The notes below the pieces were generated by a model. The model searched no databases. It saw only the letters and a list, made by a program, of their open reading frames with translations, and was not told where the DNA came from. Positions 28,073-39,068 of a stretch of 64,000 nt of DNA are shown in pieces (position 1 is the first letter of the stretch; every line of letters begins with the position of its first letter). The DNA comes from Malurus cyaneus samueli (Eukaryota; Chordata; Aves; Passeriformes; Maluridae), in NCBI GenBank assembly GCA_009741485.1, contig CM019217.1:36969298-37033297 (forward strand). Reading direction: 5' to 3'. The position numbers and the translations under genes are program-made.

Positions 28073-28093
28073 AAAAAAAAAAAAAAAAAAAAA
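28073..28093. repeat. Poly-A tract (A21)
   Basis: Twenty-one A followed by a GAAAGAGGAAG purine stretch. Confidence 0.9.
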
Positions 28094-30309
28094 GAAAGAG
28101 GAAGAAAATGGTTAAAGCTGTTTTTGCTCATAGTTTCCTTTCTTTTCATTAAAGAATTTATTCTTTAAACAGTACACAGGTAATTCAGTTATCTAAAGCA
28201 ACTCATGGCAAGAGAGTCTCTGGCACTTCAGGAAAATTATGTTTACATGAGAATTACTAATATCAGTGTTACATACCTGTAACAGTCGAAGAGTGCCACA
28301 TGTCTAAGAGTGCATGGGAAACAGAGGTTTGCAGTACAGATCAAATCTTTCATTAAAGGAGGTGATAAAATGAATATAACCTTTTTTCAATTAGGTCATC
28401 AGGTCTAATAGATGCTACATAAATAAATATTAATAAAAAAGTAATTTCACTTTAAGAAAGTGAGTGGGATAGATTCAAGTTGGCAGTCTAGAATTTGAAA
28501 TTATGTACAGGGCATTCAGCAACACATACTTGCAAAATAAACCTAGATTTCAAAGATTTCTCTTCTTAGGTAACAGATGTGAAGTGACCTGTAGAAGATA
28601 ACTCATGATTCTCCTATTAAAACAATGTAATCCTTTCCTTACACTTTGAAAAAGTACAAAGATAATGAAGAGGAATTCAATGCTTGCTAAATCACAATAG
28701 TGCAAACATTTATAGATGTGAAAGACTTTGCATTAATATTGCTGTAAATAATTTAAGCAGCACACAGAAATTTCAAGGATTGGATACGCATCTATTAGAT
28801 TAAAAGATCTTTTGCTACCAATGTTAGCAAGGGAAGTTCCATCCTTCAGTAAGCTAAATAGAAACAGAAATATGCAGAAGAAAACCATATTTGAATAGAT
28901 GGGTTGGAGATCCAGGTTTATGAGTAATCTGCTATAGTTTTTGGGTTAGCAATATTTTACAGACAAAATAAATACAATGTCAATTTGTTTCAAGGGTGGC
29001 TGTAAACCATACAATGAAAACAAACACAATCACTACTTGATACATTAGCTCCCAAAAAGGAAATATCCTCTTGTAGTTGCACAAATATTGATGCTCCTTC
29101 TACCAAACCTTTGCAGGTGCACATCTTGTCTTTCTCTGCCCTTGTCATTATTAATAGCGTTTCACAGTTATGCCACCTCCCAATTAACTGGAAAGAAAAG
29201 AAATTCAGCATCTTGCTATATAAACCACATCTAATGGGAACGTTTATACATGTTGCAAGCTAGTAAAATCACTACTTAAATCCTACCCTCACAGCATATT
29301 TTAAAGAAATAAGACAAAATAGAGGAAACAGCTTAATTGCAAAAAAAANAGGCTTGCCTCAAAGCTTATAGTAATTGGATGTTATCAGATGTACTTAAAA
29401 TGCAAATTTATTTGAAAACCAAATAAGAAGCTGGCTTTTGGGATTCACTTTAAATGTCTAAGATTTACTCATATGTGAAACTTTGAGTTTTAGTCCTTCA
29501 GCAATGAACCTCTCACTGAAAACATGAAGTTTCAACAATTTAGTCCAAGGACCATAATGTTTTATAATTAAGGATTTTTTTTTCTGAAACTGCAGCATCA
29601 TGAAACCTCAGTCACAACTGAATTAGTGGTAAGGTAGGAATCCCTGGAATAATGCTGATAATGCTATTCTACAAAAATAAATGGCTTTTCTTTGCTTCAG
29701 TAGCAACAGCTTCTCTATAATAATTATTTTTGACTGACCTTTAGGAAAGAGTAAACATTTCAGAGCTTTTACTGCAGGCACTAACAATCTGGGCTTCCCA
29801 GAAATGCTGAAGGATCTCAGCAGTTTTGAAATGTTTTGCCTTTTACTGAAAGACAGTTAACATTCCAGATCAATACTACCTATACTTTACTGTCATAACT
29901 AATGCAGGGTGTCTTGAAAGACAATAATCTAAGGTTTGCTTTGTTCCCTACTGAATTTTTGTACTATGGATAACAATTTAAGGATTATTAGAAATAAAAT
30001 GGGCATAAATAATACTGTTTAAAATAGTAATCACAAATAACTACAATTTAAAAGTGAACTGTTCATTACCCCCCAAAACTTACATTCAGATTTCTAGCAT
30101 ACTTCTGCACATGCTTTATCAGTCAACAGCATTTAGAAAGAATTAATGCTGCTCTCAAAGTACTGCTGTTCATTAGAAGTACATATTATTAAAATACCTG
30201 GGGGTTAGGTTGTCGTGTTGTCTGACAGTCATAATTCCACCATTATGAGTAATAATTCCACCCTTACCAGATACTAAAATAAATGGAGTAAGTTATTATG
30301 AATCTGTTG

Positions 30310-31134
30310 ATCTGCTCGAGTCAGAAAAGCTCTACAGAGAGATCCAGTCAGTACAGACTGGATCGATGGGCTGAAGATGACAGTACAAAGTTCAGTAAGG
30401 CCAAGGGTGGGTCTGCCCGTGGGTCACAAGAACCCCAGACAGTGCTACAGGCTGGGAAAAGGGTGGCTTGAGAGCTGCTCAGCAGTGAGGGATGTGGGGG
30501 TGCTGGCAGACAGCCAGGTGGATATGAGCCACCATGTGTCCAGATGGCCAAGACAGACATTGGCATCCTGGTCTATAACAAGGATCATGTGCCCAACAGG
30601 ACCAGGGAATGACAGTCCCATAATACTTGCACTGGTGAATCCACACCTCAAACCCTGTGTTGAAATCTGTGTCACTCCATTCAAAAAGGACTGTGAGGGT
30701 CTGAAGCATGTCCTAAGAATGCAATGAACCTGGTGAAGGGTCTGGAGCACAAGTCCTGTGAGGAGCAATTGAGGGAGCTGGGGTTGTTTAACGCAGAAAA
30801 GGCTCGGGAAGGGCCCTGCTGTTCTCTACAGCTGCCTGAAAGGAGGTTGTAATGCCCTGTCTCGAGAGAAAGGACAAGAGGAAATGGCCTAAAGTTGTAC
30901 CCTGGGAGGTTCAGGATAAGATATTAGAAAAAAATGCTCACTGAAACAGTGGTTTAGGATTGGAATAAAGCTGCTCAAGCAGACAGTGGAGTCAGTGTCT
31001 CTGGAGGTGTTCAAAGGGTGTCTGGCATTTATTTGGAGATATGGTTTAGGGGTGATTACGGTGGTGCTGGCTTGCTGGTTGGACTAGATGATCTTAAAGA
31101 CCTCTTCCAATACTGATGATTCTGTAATTCTATG
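30310..31134 (+). mobile_element. CR1 LINE, 5'-truncated 3' segment
   Basis: This plus-strand CR1 begins inside the C-terminal part of the reverse transcriptase region ('gactggatcgatgggctgaa' near 30356). It passes 'gggtctggagcacaagtcct' near 30738 and 'ggggttgtttaacgcagaaa' near 30780. It ends with 'ggttggactagatgatctta' near 31078 and the octamer-like 'gattctgtaattctatg' at 31118-31134, the diagnostic avian CR1 terminus. Frameshifts and stop codons break the former coding part, so the open frames reported here are not genes. It lies antisense to the GALNTL6-like gene. Only the 3' end is sharply defined. Confidence 0.93.
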
Positions 31135-33319
31135 GCTACTGAGTGAAACAACTTGAAAATATGTTACAGTAAGCTACTTTGGGATGAGCAGCAATAGCAA
31201 ATGATTTAGAATAATTCTGGTCCTTCACAGGATCACCCAAAGAATCACACCCGAGGAACTGCACATACTGAAAATGACCTCCATCCCAGTGATTTATAAT
31301 GGAAAAACTCACAAATAACATCCACTACAAGCTTATTATAATGCTATTTAAGTGCGGGAAATTGCCCAAAACTCTCAAATCTTAGGTAGCCATTTTACTA
31401 AAGTCAACAGAAAACCTCTCACAACTCAAGACAAAGATTTCTACCTCCTTATTCACGTTTTAGATATTTTCACAAACATATCCTGGAGTGATTCTTATGG
31501 ATGAAGGGGGTAAATGCTCTATCATACCCTTGGCTATCCCACTAAGTCAGGATTACAGTTCTGAAATGAATTTTGCCTCATGAGGACAAGGCTGAAAAAA
31601 ATGCACACATAAACTCATATGGATGATGGGATAGCAGCATTCAAAAAAATTGTTATGCTCATTATGTATATAATTGTTTTATTCTGTGGAAATAAATACT
31701 GCCTGCTCTACTCTAACTGAAGCACTGTGCTAAGGTCCAACAGGACTATTCTGAGCTTCTCACTGGGCCCAGGTTAAAAAACCTCTCCCATCATACCAAT
31801 AAAGAAAGAAGAATCCATTTGTACAAAGCTACACACTCCTGTGCCTACTCTGCATGCAGCAGGGGGGACCCAAGGACAAATAAAGGCTCTTATAGTACAT
31901 CATCCACAGAACATCCCTGGATGTTCTCATAGTGTAGAAGGTTATGCATTTGCACTTGATCTATTATGCTGTGTGGTCCTCTCTTGCCTGAAATCACACC
32001 AATTGGATACTCTTCTGCCTAGCCTAGGAAAAGACCAGCAGAAGTTTCTAAACTGTACTCGGGGTTCCCTACAGGGAAGAAAAAACATATATATAAAATT
32101 TAAAATAATTTTGCTGTTAAACAAAATCATATTTGCCACTTACTTTGGGATCTTAATGAAGAAATACAAAAATACCATTTCAAGCCAAGTGGCTTTTCAA
32201 TTTCCTATTTACTGCAGATTCAAAACCTAAACACGGTGTCTTGTCAAAACTGAGCAGCAACATTAATCATGAGCTATAAATATGAATACCTGACTAAAAA
32301 TTCCATTCTTTTTTCACACAACCTCTTTGCAGCATTTTTGTTACTAAGCAACAAAATGAACAAAATTCTTCTATTATCCAAAACACTTGCAATATTGCCA
32401 GGGTCGCCCTAATACAACTTTATTATCTCAATTGCTTCACTTGCTGAGCGTGTGGAGCAGCAGATTAGGGATAATTAGACAAGGAATGAATGAAACTCCA
32501 GCGTAGTCACAACCTGAGACACAAATGAAGTATTGATTTTGATGATGCTACTAACAGCTATTTAATATGCATAGCTGCTAAACATTTGAATTGATATGAC
32601 TTCATTCTCAATATGTTGTTAAATGTGTTCCGGCTTCTGGCTGAGCAAACGATGTTCAGCCTTTATGACACTGCACAGCATTCATGGTTATTAAACACAA
32701 TTAAGCAATGCGGAAAAAATGTGAAGGTTGAAGGAAATCTCACCAGGGCAGCTTTAAATATGTCCTGGCTTCTAAGGCAGGATGAAAGGGAGAAATGAGG
32801 TAAGGTGCCTTTCCAGCACGTACATCCATCCGTGGCACGTAGCATTTCTCAATATATTTTCTAGCATAAATAACATACATGTTTTAATATTGGAGAAGAA
32901 AATAATGTCCAAACTAGGGAAAATTGTAATGTCCCCATCAGAGCATTGTATAATGTGATTCATGAATTATATGCCAACAACTGTGTATAGTGTTCTGAGA
33001 GAGGTTAAAATTGACTTTCAAAAATGTTTCATAAACATTTTTGCCTTTGGTTATATCATTACAATGCAGGTAACAGAAACTAGTGAAGTTAACCTAGATT
33101 TATATTCATGTAACTAAGTGTTGAATTTTCTTCCTAAACTCCAGAGGAATTGCTCCTCAAGATTTTGGTTTTGTCAAGCAGCTTAAGAAATATTTTACAG
33201 CAAATTATTCAGTGAAGAGGTAAAGAGGAGGAAGGCAAAACAGCTATGTATAATTCAGAGTACAGACATTTCGATCAAAAAATCACATGAACTCAAATAT
33301 TCCCAAGATGGTATGTCTT

Positions 33320-33345
33320 GGTTAATGTCCAAGGTTAATGTCCAT
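33320..33345. repeat. Tandem repeat, 2 x 13 bp
   Basis: GGTTAATGTCCAA is followed directly by GGTTAATGTCCAT. Confidence 0.9.
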
Positions 33346-35031
33346 GATTTTAGAACTCTTAAATGAAACAGATCAGATTTTCATACACTGTACTCTAACA
33401 TAAATCTAGATCGACCACAATGCCTGAAGTCCTGCCATCTAATAACTTCTTTGAATCCGAGCCAGAAGATACAACAGTATAAATGAGATCATATCCCATT
33501 CTATTGAGCGGTCAAGACCTCATCACTCGTCCAAAAAGCTCAAGGGCAAAACCAAGAAAAATAATGTACTGAGAATCAGTACAGGAGAGGGCCTGCATCA
33601 TCCTCATTCAAGTGGACAGATTCAAGACCACTACTAGAAGTTAACCTTAAAAGCGTAAGATTCACTCAGATTTCTGTGTCTACCAGGAGACCTGGTGTGC
33701 ATTTGCCCAGGCCACTCTGCAAACAGACCTTACACCATCCAGCTCCAAAACAGACACCATTTCTGCACAACAGAATTGTGCTTGTGCGGACATGACCGCA
33801 ACTATGTGCTATGACCACAACTGCCTTACAGCTTTTGGTTTACGTAGGATGTATCTGGCCTGTCTGAAACCCAGGTGTCTGAAGCATACACCACAGAACA
33901 CTGCACAGCTCAAAAACAATAGAAACTCCTCTGTTCTTCAAGCATTACAATGAGTTTATGTATTTGTAGCTTCTTAACTGCCAAAAGAGAAGATGCCAGC
34001 ACGCTGCACTACTGACATGCTGTGGTCTCTCTCAAGCACTGTGCCTTTCAGTGTAAGAACATGCTCAGTGCATGTCAGGAGTGGGATTTTGGTCTGTGAC
34101 AGAGGAGTGAACTCAAGACAGTAGAGGCCCTAGGAAAACTTTCTGATACTCATCACTATGGATGTGCTTCAGACTTACTGTATGTTCTGCAACAGATTTA
34201 TCAATGATGTCAGTGACAGAACACGTGCTCTTTCTGTCACCAACATCACTAAAAGTAGCTATAAGAAAGCACTGCCAGGATCTGAGACCACAGGGCTAGT
34301 GACAGCTGGGGTGATAGGCTTATTTTGATTCTGACAAAAACAAAGTCAGGAAATGAATCAGAAAAAAGATGCCAAGCAAAGATTTGATATGTTAGGGAAT
34401 GAAGGACTTGCAGGGCAGAAAGCTGAGGATAAGTTCCTTTGGTACAGAGTGATGGGATGTATGCCACAGATCTGTTTGTGTGTGCTTATTTGAAAAAGGT
34501 TAAAATGGAGAGGTTATTTGATGTTAGCTTGAATTGGGCTTTTTAGAATTAGGACAGTATCAGGTAAGATTGAGCTCAGTCACTAAAATCCACCTCACGG
34601 CACACGAGTCCTGCAGTGGAGTGCCCAGGCCAGCACTATTCTGGCTGGTATACATTTGCAGTGGAGAGCAGGCAGATGACACAAGCTGTGGCAAGAACTT
34701 CGAATGTTGCAAATTCAACTGGAGGTTCCTCTGATGACTCTCTGATAAGATCAGTGCTGTGAGAACAAGGGGCTGGTGTGCTTGGAGAAGCAGTCTGACA
34801 GCAATTTATACCTGGTAATATTTTTTGCTGGCTAAGGAAATAGCAAGTAGATTTTATTAATTTTATGTCAAATGATTTGGTACTTTTAAATAAGGCAAAC
34901 TTCACTGACACAGCTTATCAAAATTTGAACTGAAATACGCAGCAGAAGTTAAAACAGGAATCTTCTAAACTTTTCTGTGCTGACATAGCAAAAATGGAAG
35001 GGAGGAACTTGGCACAATTGAGTTACACTAG

Positions 35032-35047
35032 GGAAACAATTGTTTCC
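35032..35047. repeat. 16-nt perfect palindrome
   Basis: GGAAACAATTGTTTCC is its own reverse complement and is centred on AATT. The halves AACAAT/ATTGTT resemble SOX-type binding sequences in inverted arrangement, but a chance origin is plausible. Confidence 0.7.
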
Positions 35048-37854
35048 TTGCCAGGAAAACAGGAAATATCAATCCCTCCTTGTAATGTCTCCCGAGGGAG
35101 ATGCCCAACACAGAAATGAAGGTAAGGCTGCAGCGTCCTGTCAAGAATTCAGATGCTGATAATCAGGAGATATTTGAGTAATGAACTGAAGAGCCAAGAA
35201 TCAGGGTTTCAAAAAGGAAACAAAACCTCAAGAAGTCCAGCTGCCCTCTGGGTGGTGGAAAAGATTTGGTGTTCAGTGCTCCTGACTTCATAACCAATAC
35301 CGAGATGATCTTCATCAATACCAACTACAAGCTTCAGACTAGCACCTTGCATAGCATAAAGTCTCCTTCCCATAAATGAAAATATGAACTGTTGGAAACC
35401 ATAGACAACAATGCTCTGGCTCTAAACAGATGTCATATCTAACACCTCAGTCCAATAAATCTACTTCAGTTAGCTTTCAAAGCTGTACACCACACTTGGC
35501 CATAAATTATACTTATATACTGTTCAAGAAATTCAGCAGACTCATGCCAAGAGGCCTTTTAAAGGGAGAAATATTGGCTTATATCCATTTTTATGCAGTG
35601 AGAGCAGTGTTTTTCCAAAAAATTGCAATTCTTTTAATTAATCTCTTTTATGATAGTGATTTGCATTTTAGAATGATTTAACTGCACTGAAATCATTCTT
35701 TAAAACTACTTATTGAATAAAAAATTAATTTTGATAGCACAGGCCACAATATTGCTTGAGAATGATAAAACTGGATGGTAGGATTAAAAAGATACATCCA
35801 TTGCTGTCAGACTAAAGAATACTGAATATATGGATAGTTCTCAAATATTTCTGTGAACAACATACACATGATTAATTGAACAAGCCACAATCACTATAGA
35901 CAACCAATGTACAAAAAAACTTTAGTCTTCATGTATTTAAATAAAGAAGGACCTAAAAAACTCCTCTGAAAAGCAGGCGTCTCTGTCTAGGACTGCGGTC
36001 CTTGGAATCCACATAAATATTTTCAGCACCTTAGGAGCCAGTAACATATTTTCCAAGGCTCCCAGCATTGTGCATATATCTGGGTGCATGTGTGTGATCT
36101 TGTACATGACACAGCCAGCTACATGGCAAAGATTCACTTTTCTTGATCAAGTTTCCCTAGCTATTTCATACCCTGCTGTCAATATTGCATAATAAAACAT
36201 CAATTGGATAAAATATACAGCCAGTCTGTGGAGCAAAAACTTCCACTTCCATAGGGAAACTACACTATGTACTAATAACTCACTAAATTTCCCTTCCACA
36301 GGCAAGCATGATAGCATCATTTTCACTCCCACATTTTACCATACTTTGAAAGAATGGTCTCAGCCTTTCCTACTGTTTGCAAAAAGATATGTAACTCCAG
36401 GAGACAGATCTGAGAGGTTCTTGCCAAGAGATGCAAACAGGCACTTGTAGCCTGCCCAAGATAATGACGGGATATTACGTAAATCCCTTAAACAGAAGTT
36501 TCCTACCAGCAGCAGAGGGCTGTATGCTGATCCTTTGGAATGAACTTAACAGCAGCAATCTCCAACCGTGCAGACATGCGTACGCATAAACACTGCAGTC
36601 ATTAAATGCCTCAACAGGGACAGAGAAAGCACTCTCCAAATATCTAAAAAGGATGCTGACAGAGTCCTTGTGTCTCCATCTATCTTAGAGAGCTTTACGC
36701 CCAGGAGGGACAATTCAGCCATATAGCATGTTTAAAAATTATCATACTTGCCCCTGGAGAGGTTATTTCCCACAATAAGGAATATGCTACATTTTCATCC
36801 CGGTTTATGCCCCCTTCCTTTCACCCATCCCCTCCAATATATTATTTATTAATGCATTCTGCAGATAAAAGCCAAAGAATCTCTACCAACTTATTTGCTG
36901 GGCTGGCTTTGTTTCGAGAAGCAATTCTGCTGAATTGCAATACAATAAATACTGTTCAATCATTCATAGCTGCCTTGGTTTTCACAGCAGGCAAGACTGA
37001 ATAGATGAAATCATCAGCTATGTGACCACACACAACAAAACAGTCTTATAGTTCTGCTCTAGATAACAATGACTTTTTTTCTGAATTATTTTACATAGTA
37101 CTGATTAGACTACATTGTGAAAAGAAATAACAGTGCAATACAGAAATCTGGTTATTCCAGTAACCATTTGTACTTATTGACCTAATAAGTCCATGTTCCA
37201 CAACAGTAATTAAAAGTTTGTCACGGTGTTTTCAACACTTTGAGGTGTAAACAAATGACTAATTAGCTTGGATAACATTTCTGGTAGCTCTTTCCCTGTT
37301 TTACTGCTTGCTATTTAGCTAAAATCTGACTTATCTGTAAAAATAAAGTCTGAGTTTGTAAAACAAAACTTGGCTATGCGAAAAGAACACTGTGGAAGCT
37401 ACCAGGTGGCAGCAGCTCAGAACCTTGGTATAAAGGCAACAGGAAACACTGAGTCAGCTCAGGCTTAAATAACATTTTATTTTGCTTTCCATTCACTTCG
37501 GTTCATCCTTTCCATCTGTTAGAGATGACTCAAAAAACACGTATTTTGTGCCACTGATGCAAGCCCAGTAGTACAGAACAAAAAGAAGTAAGAAAAGGAG
37601 TATATAGTACTGTCAAACACATTTTCTGGACATCACTCTCTTACAATGTCTTCCTGATTCTTCCTGCACAACATTGACACAAAGCCTATTAAAGGAAATG
37701 GATGTGCAAATTCCTACAAAAATTAATAGCATAGGCATTGTGACATGAACCCGATGAAGTATAAGCAAATAAATCCTAATCCATGAAAAACTCACCTGTT
37801 CTAGCTCACAACTCTAATGTGGAATCTTTAAAAGAAATTTACTGAAGTTCATTA

Positions 37855-37894
37855 TATCATTGATTGATACATTGTATCATGGATTGATACAATT
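37855..37894. repeat. Tandem repeat, 2 x 20 bp
   Basis: The unit is TATCATTGATTGATACATTG. The second copy matches at 17 of 20 positions. Each unit also contains a short inverted TATC/GATA pair. Confidence 0.85.
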
Positions 37895-38281
37895 TATACC
37901 AAGATGATAAATACCTGAAAGCTGATAACTTTGAAGTTTATGCTTTCAATTTTCTACAGTCCCCATGAACTCAAAAGCTCAGACCCTTAGGGTCTGAATG
38001 ACTACAATGAAAAAATAACCTATGATGAAGTTTCTCATAACCCCAACTCTTTTCAGGTTACAACACAGTGTTACTAAAACTAATAAGCAGACATTCAAGT
38101 TCAGGTAGAAAGATTTAACGTGCAAAAATGTCACTTTGGTGGAGTACAAAGGACAGTGATGAATTAGGTGATGGTACAGTACAATGCATGAATCCTAATT
38201 ATTTAACCTCAGAAGCGAGACAGCAACAGTGGCCATTGTCAAGGAACAGCCTGCCATTCAATCTCAGCCATTAAGAACCAG

Positions 38282-39068
38282 AGAATCACAGAATGGGTCA
38301 GGTTGGAAGGGACCACATCAGAGGACATCTGATCCAGCCTCTCTGCTCAAGAAGGGTCAGCCCAGAGCACATGGCACAGGATTGTGTCCAGTTGGTTCTT
38401 GAATATCTCCAGTGAGAGAGACTGCACAACCTCTCTGGGCAACCACTTCTAGTGCTCTGTCATCCCCACAGTAAAGAAGTTCTTCCTCATGTTCACACAG
38501 AAGTTCCTGTGCATCAGTTTCTGCCCATTGCCTCTTGTGCTGTTGCTTGGCACCTCTGAGCAGAGCCTGGCTCCATCCTCTTGGCACCCTCCCTTCAGAT
38601 ACTGACAGACATTGATGAGATCTCCTCTCAGCCATCTCTTCTCAAGGCTCTTGTCAAGGCTCCCTCAGTCTTACTTTGTAAGAGAGTGGCTCCAATCCCT
38701 CAGTCATCTCTGTCACCCTTAGCTGGACTCACTCCATGAGCTAAATGACTCTCTTGCACTGAGGAGCCCAGAACTGGACACAGCCCTCCAGATGTGCCTC
38801 GCCAGGGCTGGGTAGAGGGGCAGGATCACCTCCCTTGAGCAGCTGGAATGCTCTTCCTAATGCACCCCGGGACACCATTGACATCTTGGCCACAAGGACG
38901 CACTGCTGGCTTGTGGACAGCTTGTGTCCACCAGGACCCCCTGCTCCTTCTCCACAAACTGCTTTCCAGCAGCTCAGTCCCCAGCCTGGGGTTATTCCTT
39001 CTCAGGTGCAGGACCCTGCATTTGCCTTTGGAATTATAGACAATCCTCTGCCCATCACTCCGTCTTTT
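38282..39068 (-). mobile_element. CR1 LINE, 3' segment
   Basis: This is a minus-strand copy. Its plus-strand start, 'agaatcacagaatgggtcag' at 38282, is the reverse complement of the CR1 3' tail. It continues through 'aagttcttcctcatgttcac' near 38476, 'tgagatctcctctcagccat' near 38615, 'gagcccagaactggacacag' near 38764, and 'ttctcaggtgcaggaccctg' near 38999. Similarity becomes weak after about 39031 but seems to extend to about 39068. It is non-coding apart from eroded C-terminal sequence. It lies in the same sense as the host gene and is moderately diverged. Confidence 0.93.

Larger units (their letters stand above)
13401..30309 (-). other. Intron, repeat-poor stretch
   Basis: Almost 17 kb without any recognised transposon or exon. 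It contains only homopolymers (13804, 17152, 19619, 28073), small tandem repeats (18616, 26935) and one ambiguous base at 29349. A GC-richer part at 22290-22640 carries overlapping spurious frames on both strands. No RNA gene was recognised. Confidence 0.55.
31135..38281 (-). other. Intron with complex, possibly constrained blocks
   Basis: No exon was recognised. It holds the 13-bp and 20-bp tandem repeats, the 16-nt palindrome, a GC-richer unassigned island at about 33490-34260, and blocks at 32420-32830 and 36840-37020 rich in TAATTA-like and ATGCAT-like motifs of the kind common in conserved non-coding elements. Conservation itself cannot be seen from one sequence. Confidence 0.5.

Noticed and set aside
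30348..30768. Frames of 72-116 residues on both strands
   Set aside because: Decayed CR1 sequence, as shown by the CR1 landmarks and terminal tail.
31841..32230. 129-residue plus frame, and a possible LTR around 31640-31930 with an AATAAA-like signal
   Set aside because: No protein resemblance. No terminal TG..CA pair, target duplication or second LTR could be seen.
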